Origin: Neorhizobium tomejilense
Lineage (GTDB): Bacteria > Pseudomonadota > Alphaproteobacteria > Rhizobiales > Rhizobiaceae
Assembly: GCA_002968845.1 (NCBI GenBank)
Contig: PVBG01000008.1
Coordinates: 124,001-188,000, forward strand
DNA length: 64,000 nt
Direction of reading: 5' to 3'
The notes beneath the pieces are model-generated. The model was not told the DNA's origin, did not search any database, and saw only the letters and a program-made list of their open reading frames with translations. Within the stretch, counting starts at the first letter, position 1, and each line of letters begins with the position of its first letter. This document shows positions 46,488-58,077 of the stretch, one piece after another. Position numbers and translations under genes: made by a program.

Positions 46488-47408
46488 ATGCCGATCAAAA
46501 TTCCCGATACGCTGCCCGCATTCACGACGCTCGTTTCCGAAGGCGTGCGGGTGCTGACCGAAACCATGGCTGTACGGCAGGACATTCGTCCGCTGCAGAT
46601 CGGGCTCCTCAATCTCATGCCGAACAAGATCAAGACCGAGCTGCAGATGGCGCGCCTCGTCGGCGCCTCACCGCTGCAGGTCGAGTTCTCGCTGATCCGC
46701 GTCGGCGGCCACAAGGCCAAGAACACGTCGGAAGATCACCTCCTGTCCTTCTACGAGACCTGGGAAGAGGTGAAACACCGCAAGTTCGACGGTTTCATCA
46801 TCACCGGCGCGCCGATCGAGACGCTTCCCTTCGAGGACGTCACCTATTGGGACGAGATGAGACAAATCCTCGACTGGACGGCGACCAACGTGCATTCGAC
46901 CATGAATGTCTGCTGGGGGGCGATGGCTGCGATCTACCATTTCCACGGCGTGCCGAAATACGAGCTCAAGGAAAAAGCGTTCGGCGTCTATCGCCACCGC
47001 AACCTGGTGCCGTCCTCGATCTATCTCAACGGCTTTTCGGACGATTTCCAGGTTCCGGTGTCGCGCTGGACGGAAGTCCGCCGCGCCGACATCGAAAAGA
47101 ACCCGGACCTCGAAATCCTGATGGAATCCGAGGAAATGGGCATCTGCCTGGTGCATGAGAAAGCCGGCAAGCGGCTCTATATGTTCAACCATGTGGAATA
47201 CGACTCGACCTCGCTGGCCGACGAATATTTCCGGGACGTCAACGCCGGCGTGCCGATCAAGATGCCGCATAACTACTTCCCGCATAACGACGATACGCTG
47301 ACGCCCTTGAACCGTTGGCGCAGCCATGCACATCTTCTGTTCGGCAACTGGATCAACGAGATCTACCAGACGACCCCTTACGACTTGGAGAAGATCGGTA
47401 CCGAATAG
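46488..47408 (+). CDS. metA: Homoserine O-acyltransferase, probably O-acetyltransferase (MetA fold)
   Basis: A 306-residue enzyme of the MetA family that activates homoserine for methionine synthesis. The catalytic Cys is C142 in NVCWGAMAA; the catalytic His lies in FNHVEYD near 235. Residue 111 is Glu (GAPIE), which in this fold selects acetyl-CoA, while Gly selects succinyl-CoA, so O-acetylation is predicted despite the usual succinyltransferase label. It is controlled by SAM-II. The VWA gene starts 11 bp after the stop. Confidence 0.94.
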   Translation: MPIKIPDTLPAFTTLVSEGVRVLTETMAVRQDIRPLQIGLLNLMPNKIKTELQMARLVGASPLQVEFSLIRVGGHKAKNTSEDHLLSFYETWEEVKHRKFDGFIITGAPIETLPFEDVTYWDEMRQILDWTATNVHSTMNVCWGAMAAIYHFHGVPKYELKEKAFGVYRHRNLVPSSIYLNGFSDDFQVPVSRWTEVRRADIEKNPDLEILMESEEMGICLVHEKAGKRLYMFNHVEYDSTSLADEYFRDVNAGVPIKMPHNYFPHNDDTLTPLNRWRSHAHLLFGNWINEIYQTTPYDLEKIGTE

Positions 47409-47419
47409 GTTTCGACGCG

Positions 47420-48601
47420 ATGTTCATTCCCTTCTTCCTTCACCTCAAGGAAGCGAAGATTCCGGTGACGCTCCGGGAGTTCCTCGACCTTCTCGAAGGC
47501 ATGGAGGAAGGGATCGCGGATTTCGACGTGGAAGCCTTCTACTTTCTCGCCCGCACGGCGCTGGTGAAGGACGAGCGGCATATCGACAAGTTCGACCGGG
47601 TCTTTTCGTCCTATTTCCGCGGGCTCGAGGCAATCTCCGGCGGGCCTGGCCTGGATGTCGCCAGCATCCCCGAAGAATGGCTGCGCAGGCTCACCGAGAA
47701 ACATCTCACCGACGAAGAGAAGAAGCTCGTCGAGTCGCTCGGCGGGTTCGAGAAGCTGATGGAGACGCTGCGCCAGCGGCTGGAGGAACAGAAGGGTCGG
47801 CATCAGGGCGGCTCGAAATGGATCGGCACCGGCGGCACCTCCCCTTTCGGGGCCTATGGCTATAACCCGGAAGGCGTGCGGATCGGCCAGGACCAGTCCC
47901 GCCACCGCCGGGCGGTAAAAGTCTGGGACAAACGCGAGTTTGCCGATTTCGACGACAAGGTGGAGCTCGGCACCCGCAACATCAAGCTGGCCCTGAAGCG
48001 GCTGCGCCGCTGGGTGCGGGAAGGGGCGGTCGAAGAACTCGACCTGGCCGGCACGATCCGCTCCACCGCCGAACACGGTTATCTCGACGTTCAGACCCGG
48101 CCGGAACGGCGCAATGCGGTGAAGCTGCTGATGTTCTTCGATGTCGGCGGCTCGATGGACGACCATATCCGGGTGGTCGAGGAATTGTTCTCGGCAGCTC
48201 GCGCCGAGTTCAAGCATATGGAGCATTTCTACTTCCACAATTGCCTCTATGAAGGCGTGTGGAAGGAGAACGGCCGCCGGTCGGAGCGGACGCCGACGCT
48301 CGACCTGATCCGCAGCTATGGTGCCGACTACAAGGTGATCTTCGTCGGCGATGCCTCGATGAGCCCCTATGAGATCACTCATGCGGGCGGTTCCGTGGAA
48401 CACTGGAACCAGGAGCCGGGCGAGGCTTGGATAAGGCGCGTCACCGAGCATTTCCATCGCTGCGTCTGGTTCAACCCGGTGCCGCAGGACCATTGGAGCC
48501 ACACGACCTCGATCGGCTTCATGCGGCAGCTGATAACCGAGCGGATGTTCCCGCTGACGCTCGGCGGATTGGAACAGGCGATGCGTGCGCTCACGCGATA
48601 G
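47420..48601 (+). CDS. CoxE-like VWA-domain protein
   Basis: A 393-residue protein. The N-terminal helical half begins MFIPFFLHLKEAKIPVTLRE, typical for CoxE-like proteins. The VWA part has the MIDAS motif D241-V-G-G-S245 and, later, FVGDASMSPYE. It is the expected partner of the MoxR ATPase encoded at 45.0 kb. It lies 11 bp after metA, so it is probably transcribed from the SAM-II-controlled leader. The substrate complex is unknown. Confidence 0.9.
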   Translation: MFIPFFLHLKEAKIPVTLREFLDLLEGMEEGIADFDVEAFYFLARTALVKDERHIDKFDRVFSSYFRGLEAISGGPGLDVASIPEEWLRRLTEKHLTDEEKKLVESLGGFEKLMETLRQRLEEQKGRHQGGSKWIGTGGTSPFGAYGYNPEGVRIGQDQSRHRRAVKVWDKREFADFDDKVELGTRNIKLALKRLRRWVREGAVEELDLAGTIRSTAEHGYLDVQTRPERRNAVKLLMFFDVGGSMDDHIRVVEELFSAARAEFKHMEHFYFHNCLYEGVWKENGRRSERTPTLDLIRSYGADYKVIFVGDASMSPYEITHAGGSVEHWNQEPGEAWIRRVTEHFHRCVWFNPVPQDHWSHTTSIGFMRQLITERMFPLTLGGLEQAMRALTR

Positions 48602-48684
48602 AGCCTTTTTTCTTCTCCACGGCGTTGCGGGTCGCCGCCAAATCGCGCAGGTTGCCGCAAACATATCGGTGGAGGAGCAATCTC

Positions 48685-49707
48685 ATGGCGGACCAGAATT
48701 TCGAAGTTTTCGGCACCACGGAAAAGGGCGAAACCGTCTATCGTGTCAGGATCTCCGGCGGCGGGCTCACCGCTAATGTCATCACCTGGGGTGCGGTGAT
48801 CCAGGACCTCAGGCTCGACGGCCACCAGCCGCCGCTCGTGCTCGGTTTCGAACGGTTTGACGATTACCTGAACCATTCTCCTTATTTCGGCGCGACGCCC
48901 GGCCGTTCGTCCAACCGTATCGGCGGCGGCCGTTTCACGCTGGACGGCAAGCAATATCAGCTGGAACTGAACGAGCGGGGCGTGACCCACCTCCATGGCG
49001 GCTCGGACGGCATCGGCCGCAGCAACTGGACGATTGTCGAACATGCCGTGGACAAGGTCGTGCTGCGGATCACCGATCCGGACGGCCGTGCCGGCTATCC
49101 GGGAAACTGCACGGTCACGGCGACGTACCAACTCAAGAGTGACGGCGTTCTTTCCGTTGTCTACCAATCCACCACGGATCAGCCGACGCTCGCCAATATC
49201 TGCCAGCATACCTATTTCAATCTCGACGGCCGCGAGGATGCGCTCGATCACGACATCATGATCGCCGCCGACCACGTGCTCGTCTTTGACGACAAGCAGG
49301 TGCCGACCGGCGAACTGATGGCGGTCGCGGGCACGCCCTTCGACCTGCGCGACATGGGGCCGATGAAGCGGTTCGACGGCGATGCCCAGGTCCTGTTCGA
49401 TCATAACTTCTGCCTGTCGCCGGAGCGAATGGCCAAGCGATCTGTGGCTTTGGCGCGCAGCATCCATTCCGGCGTGTCGCTGGAAGTTCGCACCACCGAG
49501 CCGGGCGTGCAGCTCTATGCCGCCTTCAAGCTGCAGCAGATCCCTGCAGAGGGCCTCGATGGACGCCGGTATGGGGCTTTTGCCGGGTTCTGCCTGGAAA
49601 CCCAGGTCTGGCCGGACGCCATCAACCACGCCAACTTCCCGAATGCGGTGCTGCGGCCGGGCGAGGTGTTGCTGCAGGAAACGGACTATGTCTTTTCAAA
49701 GCAATAA
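48685..49707 (+). CDS. galM: Aldose 1-epimerase (galactose mutarotase)
   Basis: A 340-residue enzyme that interconverts alpha and beta anomers of hexoses. Family motifs are GATPGRSSNRI (arginine near 78), HLHGGSDG, catalytic His in CQHTYFNLDG and the C-terminal FCLETQVWPDAINHANFP with the catalytic Glu. GGAGGAG 8 bp before the ATG at 48685 sets the start. It lies 83 bp after the VWA gene and may be the end of the same transcript. Confidence 0.94.
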   Translation: MADQNFEVFGTTEKGETVYRVRISGGGLTANVITWGAVIQDLRLDGHQPPLVLGFERFDDYLNHSPYFGATPGRSSNRIGGGRFTLDGKQYQLELNERGVTHLHGGSDGIGRSNWTIVEHAVDKVVLRITDPDGRAGYPGNCTVTATYQLKSDGVLSVVYQSTTDQPTLANICQHTYFNLDGREDALDHDIMIAADHVLVFDDKQVPTGELMAVAGTPFDLRDMGPMKRFDGDAQVLFDHNFCLSPERMAKRSVALARSIHSGVSLEVRTTEPGVQLYAAFKLQQIPAEGLDGRRYGAFAGFCLETQVWPDAINHANFPNAVLRPGEVLLQETDYVFSKQ

Positions 49708-49755
49708 TTGCCGCCGGCGCCGCCCGGATCGGGATTATCTGTGACCGAATTGACG

Positions 49756-49785
49756 ACGCTGCCGGCCCGAAAGCCGGCGGCGTTT
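49756..49785. terminator. Bidirectional terminator between galM and the hybrid kinase
   Basis: An 11-pair stem with one G-T pair (49756-49766 with 49773-49783), CCGAAA loop, and T-rich DNA after it on the plus strand. It lies between two convergent genes. Confidence 0.75.
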
Positions 49786-49797
49786 GCCGTTTTCCGG

Positions 49798-51603
49798 TTA
49801 TGTCGGCTGGATCATGCGGCGCAGTTCGCCTTCCAGCAGCGCCATGTTTACTGGTTTCCGGATGGTCGTCCGGTTTCTGAAACCGTGGTGATCATCGAGC
49901 TGCTCATATCCGGTGCAGAACAGGAAGGGCACGCCATGGGTCTGCAGCCATTCCGCAAATGGGTAGACGGGCTTTCCCCCGAGATTGACATCGAGGACTG
50001 CGACGTCGGGAAGCTGCGAGCCGTCGACCAGGCGCATGGCTTCGTCGGCAGTTGCCGCCGGTCCGACAACTTCCCAGCCGCGCGATTCAAGTTCGCTGCA
50101 GAGCTCCATGGCGATGAGGGTCTCGTCCTCGACGACAAGTATCCGCCCTGCCGAGCCGGGTTCCGATGACCTCGGCGCGACCTCCTCGCCAGCAACCGAG
50201 CCGGCCGAAATGTCGGGCCGATAGACAGATCGGGGCAGAGTCGCGATCAGGCGCATACCGGTTGGTGGCCAGCTGATGTCGAGTTCGCCCGCCAATTGAC
50301 GGGTGGCGACTTCCGTCACCAAGGTGGAGCCGAAACCCCTGGATTCCGGCTTCTGCACCGCTGGCCCGCCGGTCTCGGTCCAGCGGAGCTCCAGTTCCAG
50401 AGAGGGCAGGATGCGCCAGGAGACATCGACGCGCCCTTCCGTAACCGACAATGCCCCGTATTTGACGGCGTTGGTGGCAAGCTCGTGGATGAGGAGGCTG
50501 ACCGGCTGCACGGTATTGGGGGTGAGAGTGACGGCGGGCCCGCCGATCATCAGCTGATTGACGTTCTGATAGGCTCGGGTTTCCTCGGTGAGGACCGCAG
50601 CGAGGTCTCCGCCCTCCCACCGGTTCTGGGCGAGCAGCGAATGGGCGCGGCTCAGCGCCGAAACGCGGCCTCGAACTGCGACGATGAAAGCCTCCTTGGT
50701 TTCGGCACGGGTCAGGGAGACCAGCGCCTGCACCACCGCCAGGGCGTTCTTGGCCCGGTGATCGACCTCGCGGGCCAGCAACTGGCGGGAATCCTCGTTC
50801 GCCTTGCGTTCGGTGATGTCGCGCAAGATGACCGTTGCCAGCTTTCCGTCGCCGATCTGTACCTGCGAGATCGATGCCTCGACAGGGAATTCCTCGCCAT
50901 TGGCGCGCAGCCCGCTGATCGCCCCCAATGCACCCATCCGGCGGTTTGTGACGCCGGTCTCCTTGAAGAGGCGGATATGTTCGGCATGCCCATGCCGAAA
51001 CCGCTCGGGGATGAAGCGTTCGATCGGCGAGCCGATCGCATCCTCGCTTGCGATGCCGAACATGCGCTCGGCGGCCGGGTTGAACAGCACGATCCGCTGG
51101 CCTTCATCGACGGTGATCAGCGCATCCATCGCCGATTCCACGATGCCCTCCATGCGCCGCCTGCTTTCCAGCAGGGCATCTTCGGCGGCCTTTCGCTCGG
51201 TGATGTCGCGCAGGATGACGGTAGCCAGGCGCTCGCCGCCGATCTCCACCTGCGAGATCGACGCCTCGATCGGAAATTCCTGGCCGTCGGCGCGCAAGCC
51301 GCTGATGGCACCCAGCGATCCCATCTGCCGGGTGGTCACGCCGGTTTCGGTGAAACGATGGATATGCGCCGCGTGGGTCGGGCGATGGCGTTCCGGCATG
51401 AAACGGGAGATGTGCTGGCCAAGCGCCTCGTTGGCCGCCAGCCCGAACATGCGCTCCGCGGCCGGATTGAACAGGATCACCCGTTGCTCGTCGTCAATGG
51501 TGATGATCCCATCCATTGCAGAAGCGACGATGCCCTCGAGCCGTCGCATGGTCTCGATGGCGGTTTTTTCACTGAGCTTTGGGTGGTGCGGGCGAGATTC
51601 CAC
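49798..51603 (-). CDS. Hybrid PAS-PAS-HWE histidine kinase with receiver domain
   Basis: A protein of about 601 residues with no membrane helix, so it is cytosolic. Two very similar PAS domains (about 20-140 and 145-265) each contain FNPAAERMFG, ETGVT and the PAC-like LATVILRDITERKA. An HWE/HisKA_2 kinase follows, with phospho-acceptor His in VDHRAKNALAVVQ (about 281), then HELATNAVKYGALS and RGFGSTLV. The receiver domain (485-601) has its Asp in AVLDVNLGG. I chose GTG 51603, since upstream residues to 51759 look random. Rhizobial HWE kinases often sense light, redox or stress; the signal here is unknown. Confidence 0.88.
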   Translation of the reverse strand: MESRPHHPKLSEKTAIETMRRLEGIVASAMDGIITIDDEQRVILFNPAAERMFGLAANEALGQHISRFMPERHRPTHAAHIHRFTETGVTTRQMGSLGAISGLRADGQEFPIEASISQVEIGGERLATVILRDITERKAAEDALLESRRRMEGIVESAMDALITVDEGQRIVLFNPAAERMFGIASEDAIGSPIERFIPERFRHGHAEHIRLFKETGVTNRRMGALGAISGLRANGEEFPVEASISQVQIGDGKLATVILRDITERKANEDSRQLLAREVDHRAKNALAVVQALVSLTRAETKEAFIVAVRGRVSALSRAHSLLAQNRWEGGDLAAVLTEETRAYQNVNQLMIGGPAVTLTPNTVQPVSLLIHELATNAVKYGALSVTEGRVDVSWRILPSLELELRWTETGGPAVQKPESRGFGSTLVTEVATRQLAGELDISWPPTGMRLIATLPRSVYRPDISAGSVAGEEVAPRSSEPGSAGRILVVEDETLIAMELCSELESRGWEVVGPAATADEAMRLVDGSQLPDVAVLDVNLGGKPVYPFAEWLQTHGVPFLFCTGYEQLDDHHGFRNRTTIRKPVNMALLEGELRRMIQPT

Positions 51604-51829
51604 GACGGCACATCTCCGGTTCAACCCCCGAATCACTGGCGCGACATCGCCTGGGTAGTTGCAACCAGTATGGCACCTCCCGCATTTGGTGAATATGCGG
51701 AAGTTGTCAAATTCATGGGGAAAGGTGGTGGAGGGGAAGCGCCCGCTTTGCGTCTGCATCGAGGCGTCGCTGTCGAGCGTCTTGGCCCTGTGGCCGGGCT
51801 GGTAGAGTATAGTCTCAAAAAAAGGAATT

Positions 51830-51904
51830 TGGAGCGGGCGAAGGGATTCGAACCCTCGACCCCAACCTTGGCAAGGTTGTGCTCTACCACTGAGCTACAC
51901 CCGC
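51830..51904 (-). tRNA. tRNA-Gly (anticodon GCC)
   Basis: The minus strand gives a full cloverleaf: acceptor GCGGGTG with CGCCCGC, D-arm GCTCAGTGGTAGAGC, anticodon loop TTGCCAA with GCC, T-arm with GGTTCGAATCC, discriminator T, and an encoded CCA (51830-51832). Confidence 0.97.
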
Positions 51905-52097
51905 TCATCAATCCACCGGTCCGTGGTAGTAAAGCTTGACCGTGGCGTCGTGGCTCGTTGCCGGCGACGGGCGCTATATGGCCCAGTCCTTTTTCAAATG
52001 CAACAGGGAAATGACGATTGGCGCCAAGAAAAATTGCGATCCCGCCAAAGCCCCTGCAAACCGCCGGTTCCGGCCGGAACCGGCGGCTGCTTCATTC

Positions 52098-52751
52098 TCA
52101 GGAGGCCGGACAGGCCGCTCCGGACTTCACCCAGGCGCCGATGAGCTCTCCGAATTCGGCCTGTGTGCCCGGCACCGGTTCGCGTCCGGCACCCGGGTTC
52201 CAGCCCCAGCCGACCAGTTCGTCATGCGCCATGTGCTCGACGATCTGATCCATGGTCTTGCCGCCGTTGCGGGCCGGGTCCTTGATCTGCTGGCAGATCT
52301 GGCCGAGCGACTTGCCGACCCAGGCCATTTCGATCGGCGCGAGATGCCAGGCGGGATTGCCCGGAATGCTCTTGATCGTGTCGGCCTGGCCGACAACGGG
52401 CGTGTTCTCCGCACTGTGGCAGGTGGTGCACTGCATGCCGGGGAGGCCCATGCCGCCGTCGCCGCGGACGACCGGCGGCTGGTGCGGGTGCATGTTGATG
52501 CCCTGCAGCGGGCGGTCGGTCGCCGGATGACAGTTGACGCAGCGCGGGTGCTGGATGACCTTGCCGGCCTCCTGGAAGAGCGCCACGGAGCGTTCCCGCT
52601 GGTTGGCGATCGTCTCGAAGGACGTGGCGGGCTTCAGCGTCTTGGCGTCCGTCTTGGCATCCTGGGCGACCGAGGCGGGCGACAGCAGCGTGCCGGCGCC
52701 CACGAAAAGACAGAGGGTAGCGACGCCGGTGATAGCGAGTTTCCAATTCAT
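52098..52751 (-). CDS. Periplasmic di-haem cytochrome c of the molybdenum hydroxylase operon
   Basis: A 217-residue exported protein. The signal peptide runs about 1-29 (ASVAQ end). Two haem c motifs are present: C71-V-N-C-H75 and C108-T-T-C-H112. It lies 12 bp after the Mo-subunit gene, so it probably takes electrons from that enzyme and passes them to the respiratory chain. It is third in the operon. No close named relative is recognised. Confidence 0.9.
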   Translation of the reverse strand: MNWKLAITGVATLCLFVGAGTLLSPASVAQDAKTDAKTLKPATSFETIANQRERSVALFQEAGKVIQHPRCVNCHPATDRPLQGINMHPHQPPVVRGDGGMGLPGMQCTTCHSAENTPVVGQADTIKSIPGNPAWHLAPIEMAWVGKSLGQICQQIKDPARNGGKTMDQIVEHMAHDELVGWGWNPGAGREPVPGTQAEFGELIGAWVKSGAACPAS

Positions 52752-52763
52752 CGGTGTTGATCC

Positions 52764-54917
<2,154 letters not shown>

Positions 54918-54920
54918 GGC

Positions 54921-55379
54921 TCAGCCCTCCATCGAGTTGGCGGCGTTGTGGATCGCCGCGCGGATGCGATGGTAGGTGGCGCATCGACAGATATTGCCGG
55001 TCATCGCGCCGTCGATATCGTCATCCGTCGGCTTCGGCACCATCTGCAGCAGGGCGACCGCCGACATGACCTGCCCGGACTGGCAGTAACCGCATTGGGG
55101 CACGTCAAGGCCCGCCCAGGCCGTCTTCACCGCATCGGCTTCCTTGCCGGAAACGCCTTCGATGGTGACCACGTCCGAACCTTCGATCGTCGCGATGGGG
55201 GTAATGCAGGAGCGGCGCGGCATGCCGTCCAGATGGACCGTACAGGCGCCGCACTGGGCGACGCCGCAGCCGTATTTGGTGCCGGTGAGTTTTTCGAAAT
55301 CGCGGATGACCCAGAGAAGTGGGGTGTCGGGGTCGCCGTCGAACGTTCTTTCCTGTCCGTTGAGCGTGAAGGTGACCAT
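54921..55379 (-). CDS. [2Fe-2S] subunit of the molybdenum hydroxylase
   Basis: A 152-residue protein with two [2Fe-2S] sites. The plant-type site uses C38, C43, C46 and C58 (GCGVAQCGAC); the second uses C96, C99, C131 and C133 (CGYC, ICRC). It passes electrons from Mo to the cytochrome. It has no signal peptide, so it must be exported with the Tat-bearing subunit. It is first in the operon, and its promoter lies within 55380-55693. Confidence 0.94.
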   Translation of the reverse strand: MVTFTLNGQERTFDGDPDTPLLWVIRDFEKLTGTKYGCGVAQCGACTVHLDGMPRRSCITPIATIEGSDVVTIEGVSGKEADAVKTAWAGLDVPQCGYCQSGQVMSAVALLQMVPKPTDDDIDGAMTGNICRCATYHRIRAAIHNAANSMEG

Positions 55380-55693
55380 GAGGCAGACCTTTCAGTTAGG
55401 AAGCCGGGCGCTGCGCCGGCACTGGAGATTGAGCGGCTATTATCGGCCGGGGCCGGTATCGAGGGGCGCGAAACACTGCGCGAAATAAACCTGAGTCAAC
55501 TGGAGTAGTTATTATTTATCAATTGGCTACCGGCCGCCGATCGAATGCCCGCAGACCGGTTCTCCACGCCTGATTAGATGGTCGGCCGTCAGACCAGGTC
55601 AAGCGCCTCACGAGATCGTGTGCACCTGTCTTGGCCGGCCCAACCATTCCGGTTATAGTCCGGCCGCCCGCCAACAGAGCCAATTCCATCAGC
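55380..55693. other. Divergent promoter region (oxidoreductase operon / ProX-like gene)
   Basis: About 310 bp without a gene. It holds an AT-rich patch (about 55505-55525) likely to be a promoter and an imperfect dyad GGCCGG/CCGGCC (about 55633-55665). I see no consensus sigma-54, EcfG or CtrA site. Confidence 0.45.
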
Positions 55694-56203
55694 ATGACAG
55701 AGACAAAGCCGAAAACCGCCGAGGATCTTTTCCGTTTCCTCGACAGCCTGAACATTGCGCATTCGACCAAGACGCACCCGCCGGTTTTCACCGTGGCGGA
55801 ATCCGAAAGCCTGCGTGACGAAATCCCCGGAGGCCATACGAAGAACCTGTTCGTGAAGGACAAGAAGGACCAGTATTTCGTCCTGACGGTCGAGGAGCGC
55901 GCGACGGTCGACCTGAAGACCGTGCACAAGGTGATCGGAGCGTCGAGCCGCGTCTCGTTCGGCCGGCCCGAAATGCTTCTGGAATATCTCGGCGTGGTTC
56001 CCGGTTCGGTGACGGTATTCGGCGCGTTCAACGATACGGGCCGAAATGTTACCTTCGTGCTCGACGAAGATCTGCTGAAGCACGACGTCATCAACGGCCA
56101 CCCGCTGTCCAACGATGCCACGACCTCCATCGCCAGCAGCGATCTCATCCGCTTTCTGGAGGCGACCGGCCATCAGCCGCTTGTCTTGAAAGTGACGGAC
56201 TGA
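55694..56203 (+). CDS. ProX/YbaK-family aminoacyl-tRNA deacylase
   Basis: A 169-residue single-domain editing protein related to the INS domain of prolyl-tRNA synthetase. It has the conserved lysine region GGHTKNLFVKDKKDQYFVL and GSVTVFGAFND near the C-terminus. ProX/PrdX members hydrolyse Ala-tRNAPro. The ATG at 55694 is chosen because the family begins here; an upstream in-frame codon at 55631 lies in promoter-like DNA. Confidence 0.9.
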   Translation: MTETKPKTAEDLFRFLDSLNIAHSTKTHPPVFTVAESESLRDEIPGGHTKNLFVKDKKDQYFVLTVEERATVDLKTVHKVIGASSRVSFGRPEMLLEYLGVVPGSVTVFGAFNDTGRNVTFVLDEDLLKHDVINGHPLSNDATTSIASSDLIRFLEATGHQPLVLKVTD

Positions 56204-56261
56204 CATACGATCTTTGCAGCCTATATGGCAAAGATGCGAAAGCGTTCCCGGGAGAACATTC

Positions 56262-57236
56262 ATGAGCGGCAGCAATAACCCCTATGGCGGTTCCTACGGC
56301 GGGCAGATGACTGCTTCGGCAAGCTTTGGGGCGGCGCCGGCCGCATCCGGTCCTGCCGGGGTCTACGTATCCGACACCAGCACCGCCGGCTTCACCAAGG
56401 ACGTGCTCGAAGAATCGCGCCGCCAGCCGGTTCTCGTCGATTTCTGGGCGCCCTGGTGCGGCCCCTGCAAGCAGCTGACGCCGGTGCTCGAAAAGGTCGT
56501 CAACGAAGGCCAGGGCCGGGTCAAGCTCGTCAAGATGAATATCGACGATCATCCGTCGATCCCGGGCCAGCTCGGCATCCAGTCGATCCCGGCCGTCATC
56601 GCCTTCGTCGACGGCCGTCCGGTCGACGGTTTCATGGGCGCGGTGCCGGAAAGCCAGGTTCGCCAGTTCATCGACAAGCTCGCAGGACCTCCGGGCGCCG
56701 ACCAGGCTGCCGAGATCGAAGCGGCTCTCGCCGAGGCAGAGACCCTGCTTGCCGGCGGTGAAATCCAGGAAGCCGCCCAGCTTTATGGCGCCGTCCTGCA
56801 GGCCGATCCGGAGAATGCCAAGGCCGCCGCCGGAATGATGCAGTGCCTGATCGCCATGGGCGAGACGGCGCGTGCCAGCCAGATGCTGGCCTCCCTCCCG
56901 GAAGAGCTTGCGAAGGAACCGGCGATCCAGGCGGTCGCCAAGAAGCTCGAGCAGATCGAGGAAGCCCATAAACTCGGCGATCCGGTGGCTCTCGAGCGCC
57001 AGCTCGATGCCAACCCGGACGACCATGACGCCCGCCTGAAGCTCGCCAAGATCCTCAACGTCCAGGGCGAACGGGACAAGGCTGCCGAGCACCTGCTGAC
57101 GATCATGCGCAAGGACCGCACGTTCGACGACGACGGCGCCCGCCGACAGCTCCTGGCATTCTTTGATGTCTGGGGACCGAAGGATTCGGCGACGATAGCT
57201 GCCCGCCGCCGCCTGTCCTCCATCCTGTTTTCGTGA
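56262..57236 (+). CDS. Thioredoxin-TPR protein (CnoX/YbbN-like)
   Basis: A 324-residue protein. A flexible Gly/Ser-rich N-terminus (1-35) precedes a thioredoxin domain with redox motif WAPWCGPCK (C66, C69) and cis-proline QSIPAV. The C-terminal half holds TPR-like helices (TPR_20). E. coli CnoX lacks the first redox Cys; here the full CGPC is kept, so real thiol-disulfide activity is likely along with a holdase role. GGGAG 8 bp before the ATG supports the start. Confidence 0.93.
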   Translation: MSGSNNPYGGSYGGQMTASASFGAAPAASGPAGVYVSDTSTAGFTKDVLEESRRQPVLVDFWAPWCGPCKQLTPVLEKVVNEGQGRVKLVKMNIDDHPSIPGQLGIQSIPAVIAFVDGRPVDGFMGAVPESQVRQFIDKLAGPPGADQAAEIEAALAEAETLLAGGEIQEAAQLYGAVLQADPENAKAAAGMMQCLIAMGETARASQMLASLPEELAKEPAIQAVAKKLEQIEEAHKLGDPVALERQLDANPDDHDARLKLAKILNVQGERDKAAEHLLTIMRKDRTFDDDGARRQLLAFFDVWGPKDSATIAARRRLSSILFS

Positions 57237-57279
57237 GCCCGGGGCCTGTTTTCGTAAACACGGGTCCGTGTTCGCAGCC

Positions 57280-57305
57280 AAGGCCAATCCTCAAGGATTG
57301 GCCTT
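57280..57305 (+). terminator. Strong hairpin after the thioredoxin-TPR gene
   Basis: AAGGCCAATCC (57280-57290) pairs perfectly with GGATTGGCCTT (57295-57305) around TCAA. No long T run follows. An 11-base repeat CCTGTTTTCGT occurs twice just before it (at the end of the gene and near 57245). Confidence 0.65.
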
Positions 57306-57388
57306 GCGTTCTCCGGTGGGTGCCCCACATTATTCAGAGCGACGAATCTTTGGTCTGAGCCAGTGGTCGTCTGGGAGGTGTCGGACCC

Positions 57389-58066
57389 ATGCATGTGGGA
57401 AATGCGAGATATCTGAAGCGGGAAGATCTGCCGGAGACGGTTCCTGTCTTTCCTCTTACCGGCGCGTTGCTTCTGCCGGGCGGACAGCTGCCGCTCAACA
57501 TCTTCGAACCACGCTATCTCGCCATGTTCGACGCAGCGCTTGCAGGTAACCGGCTGATCGGTATCGTACAGCCGTCATTGCTTGAATCCGGCGAGGCCGT
57601 CGAAGGCCCGCGGGCTCCGCTCTCGACGGTCGGCTGCATCGGCCGCATCACATCGTTTGCCGAAACCGGTGACGGCCGATACATCACCTCGATCAGCGGC
57701 ATCTGCCGGTTCCGGCTCATCGAAGAAGTGGGCCAGGGCCATCCCTATCGCACCTTCAAGATCGCGCCGATGATGACGGACCTCTCCACCGAGGACGACG
57801 AGGGTACGGTCGACCGCGTCGAGCTATTACGCGTCTTCCGCGCCTATCTCGACGCCAACAAGCTGGAAGCGGATTGGGAAAGCGTCGAGCGCGCCGGCAA
57901 CCGCACGCTCGTCAACTCCCTGTCGATGATGTCGCCCTTCGGGCCCGCCGAGAAACAGGCTCTCCTCGAAGCGCCGGACCTGCGCACACGCGCTGAAACG
58001 CTGATCGCCATCACGGAAATCCTGCTGGCGCGCGATTTCGGTGATTCCGACACCATCCTCCAGTAA
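57389..58066 (+). CDS. Lon N-terminal-domain protein (LON substrate-binding domain only)
   Basis: A 225-residue protein with the ~190-residue LON_substr_bdg fold and no ATPase or protease part. The N-terminus [19 protein letters not shown] and [12 protein letters not shown] are typical. The function of such stand-alone domains in bacteria is unclear; a protein-binding role is assumed. GGAGGTG precedes the ATG. It is probably cotranscribed with the Trm112-like gene 11 bp downstream. Confidence 0.9.
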   Translation: MHVGNARYLKREDLPETVPVFPLTGALLLPGGQLPLNIFEPRYLAMFDAALAGNRLIGIVQPSLLESGEAVEGPRAPLSTVGCIGRITSFAETGDGRYITSISGICRFRLIEEVGQGHPYRTFKIAPMMTDLSTEDDEGTVDRVELLRVFRAYLDANKLEADWESVERAGNRTLVNSLSMMSPFGPAEKQALLEAPDLRTRAETLIAITEILLARDFGDSDTILQ

Positions 58067-58077
58067 GGCCCAAGCGC

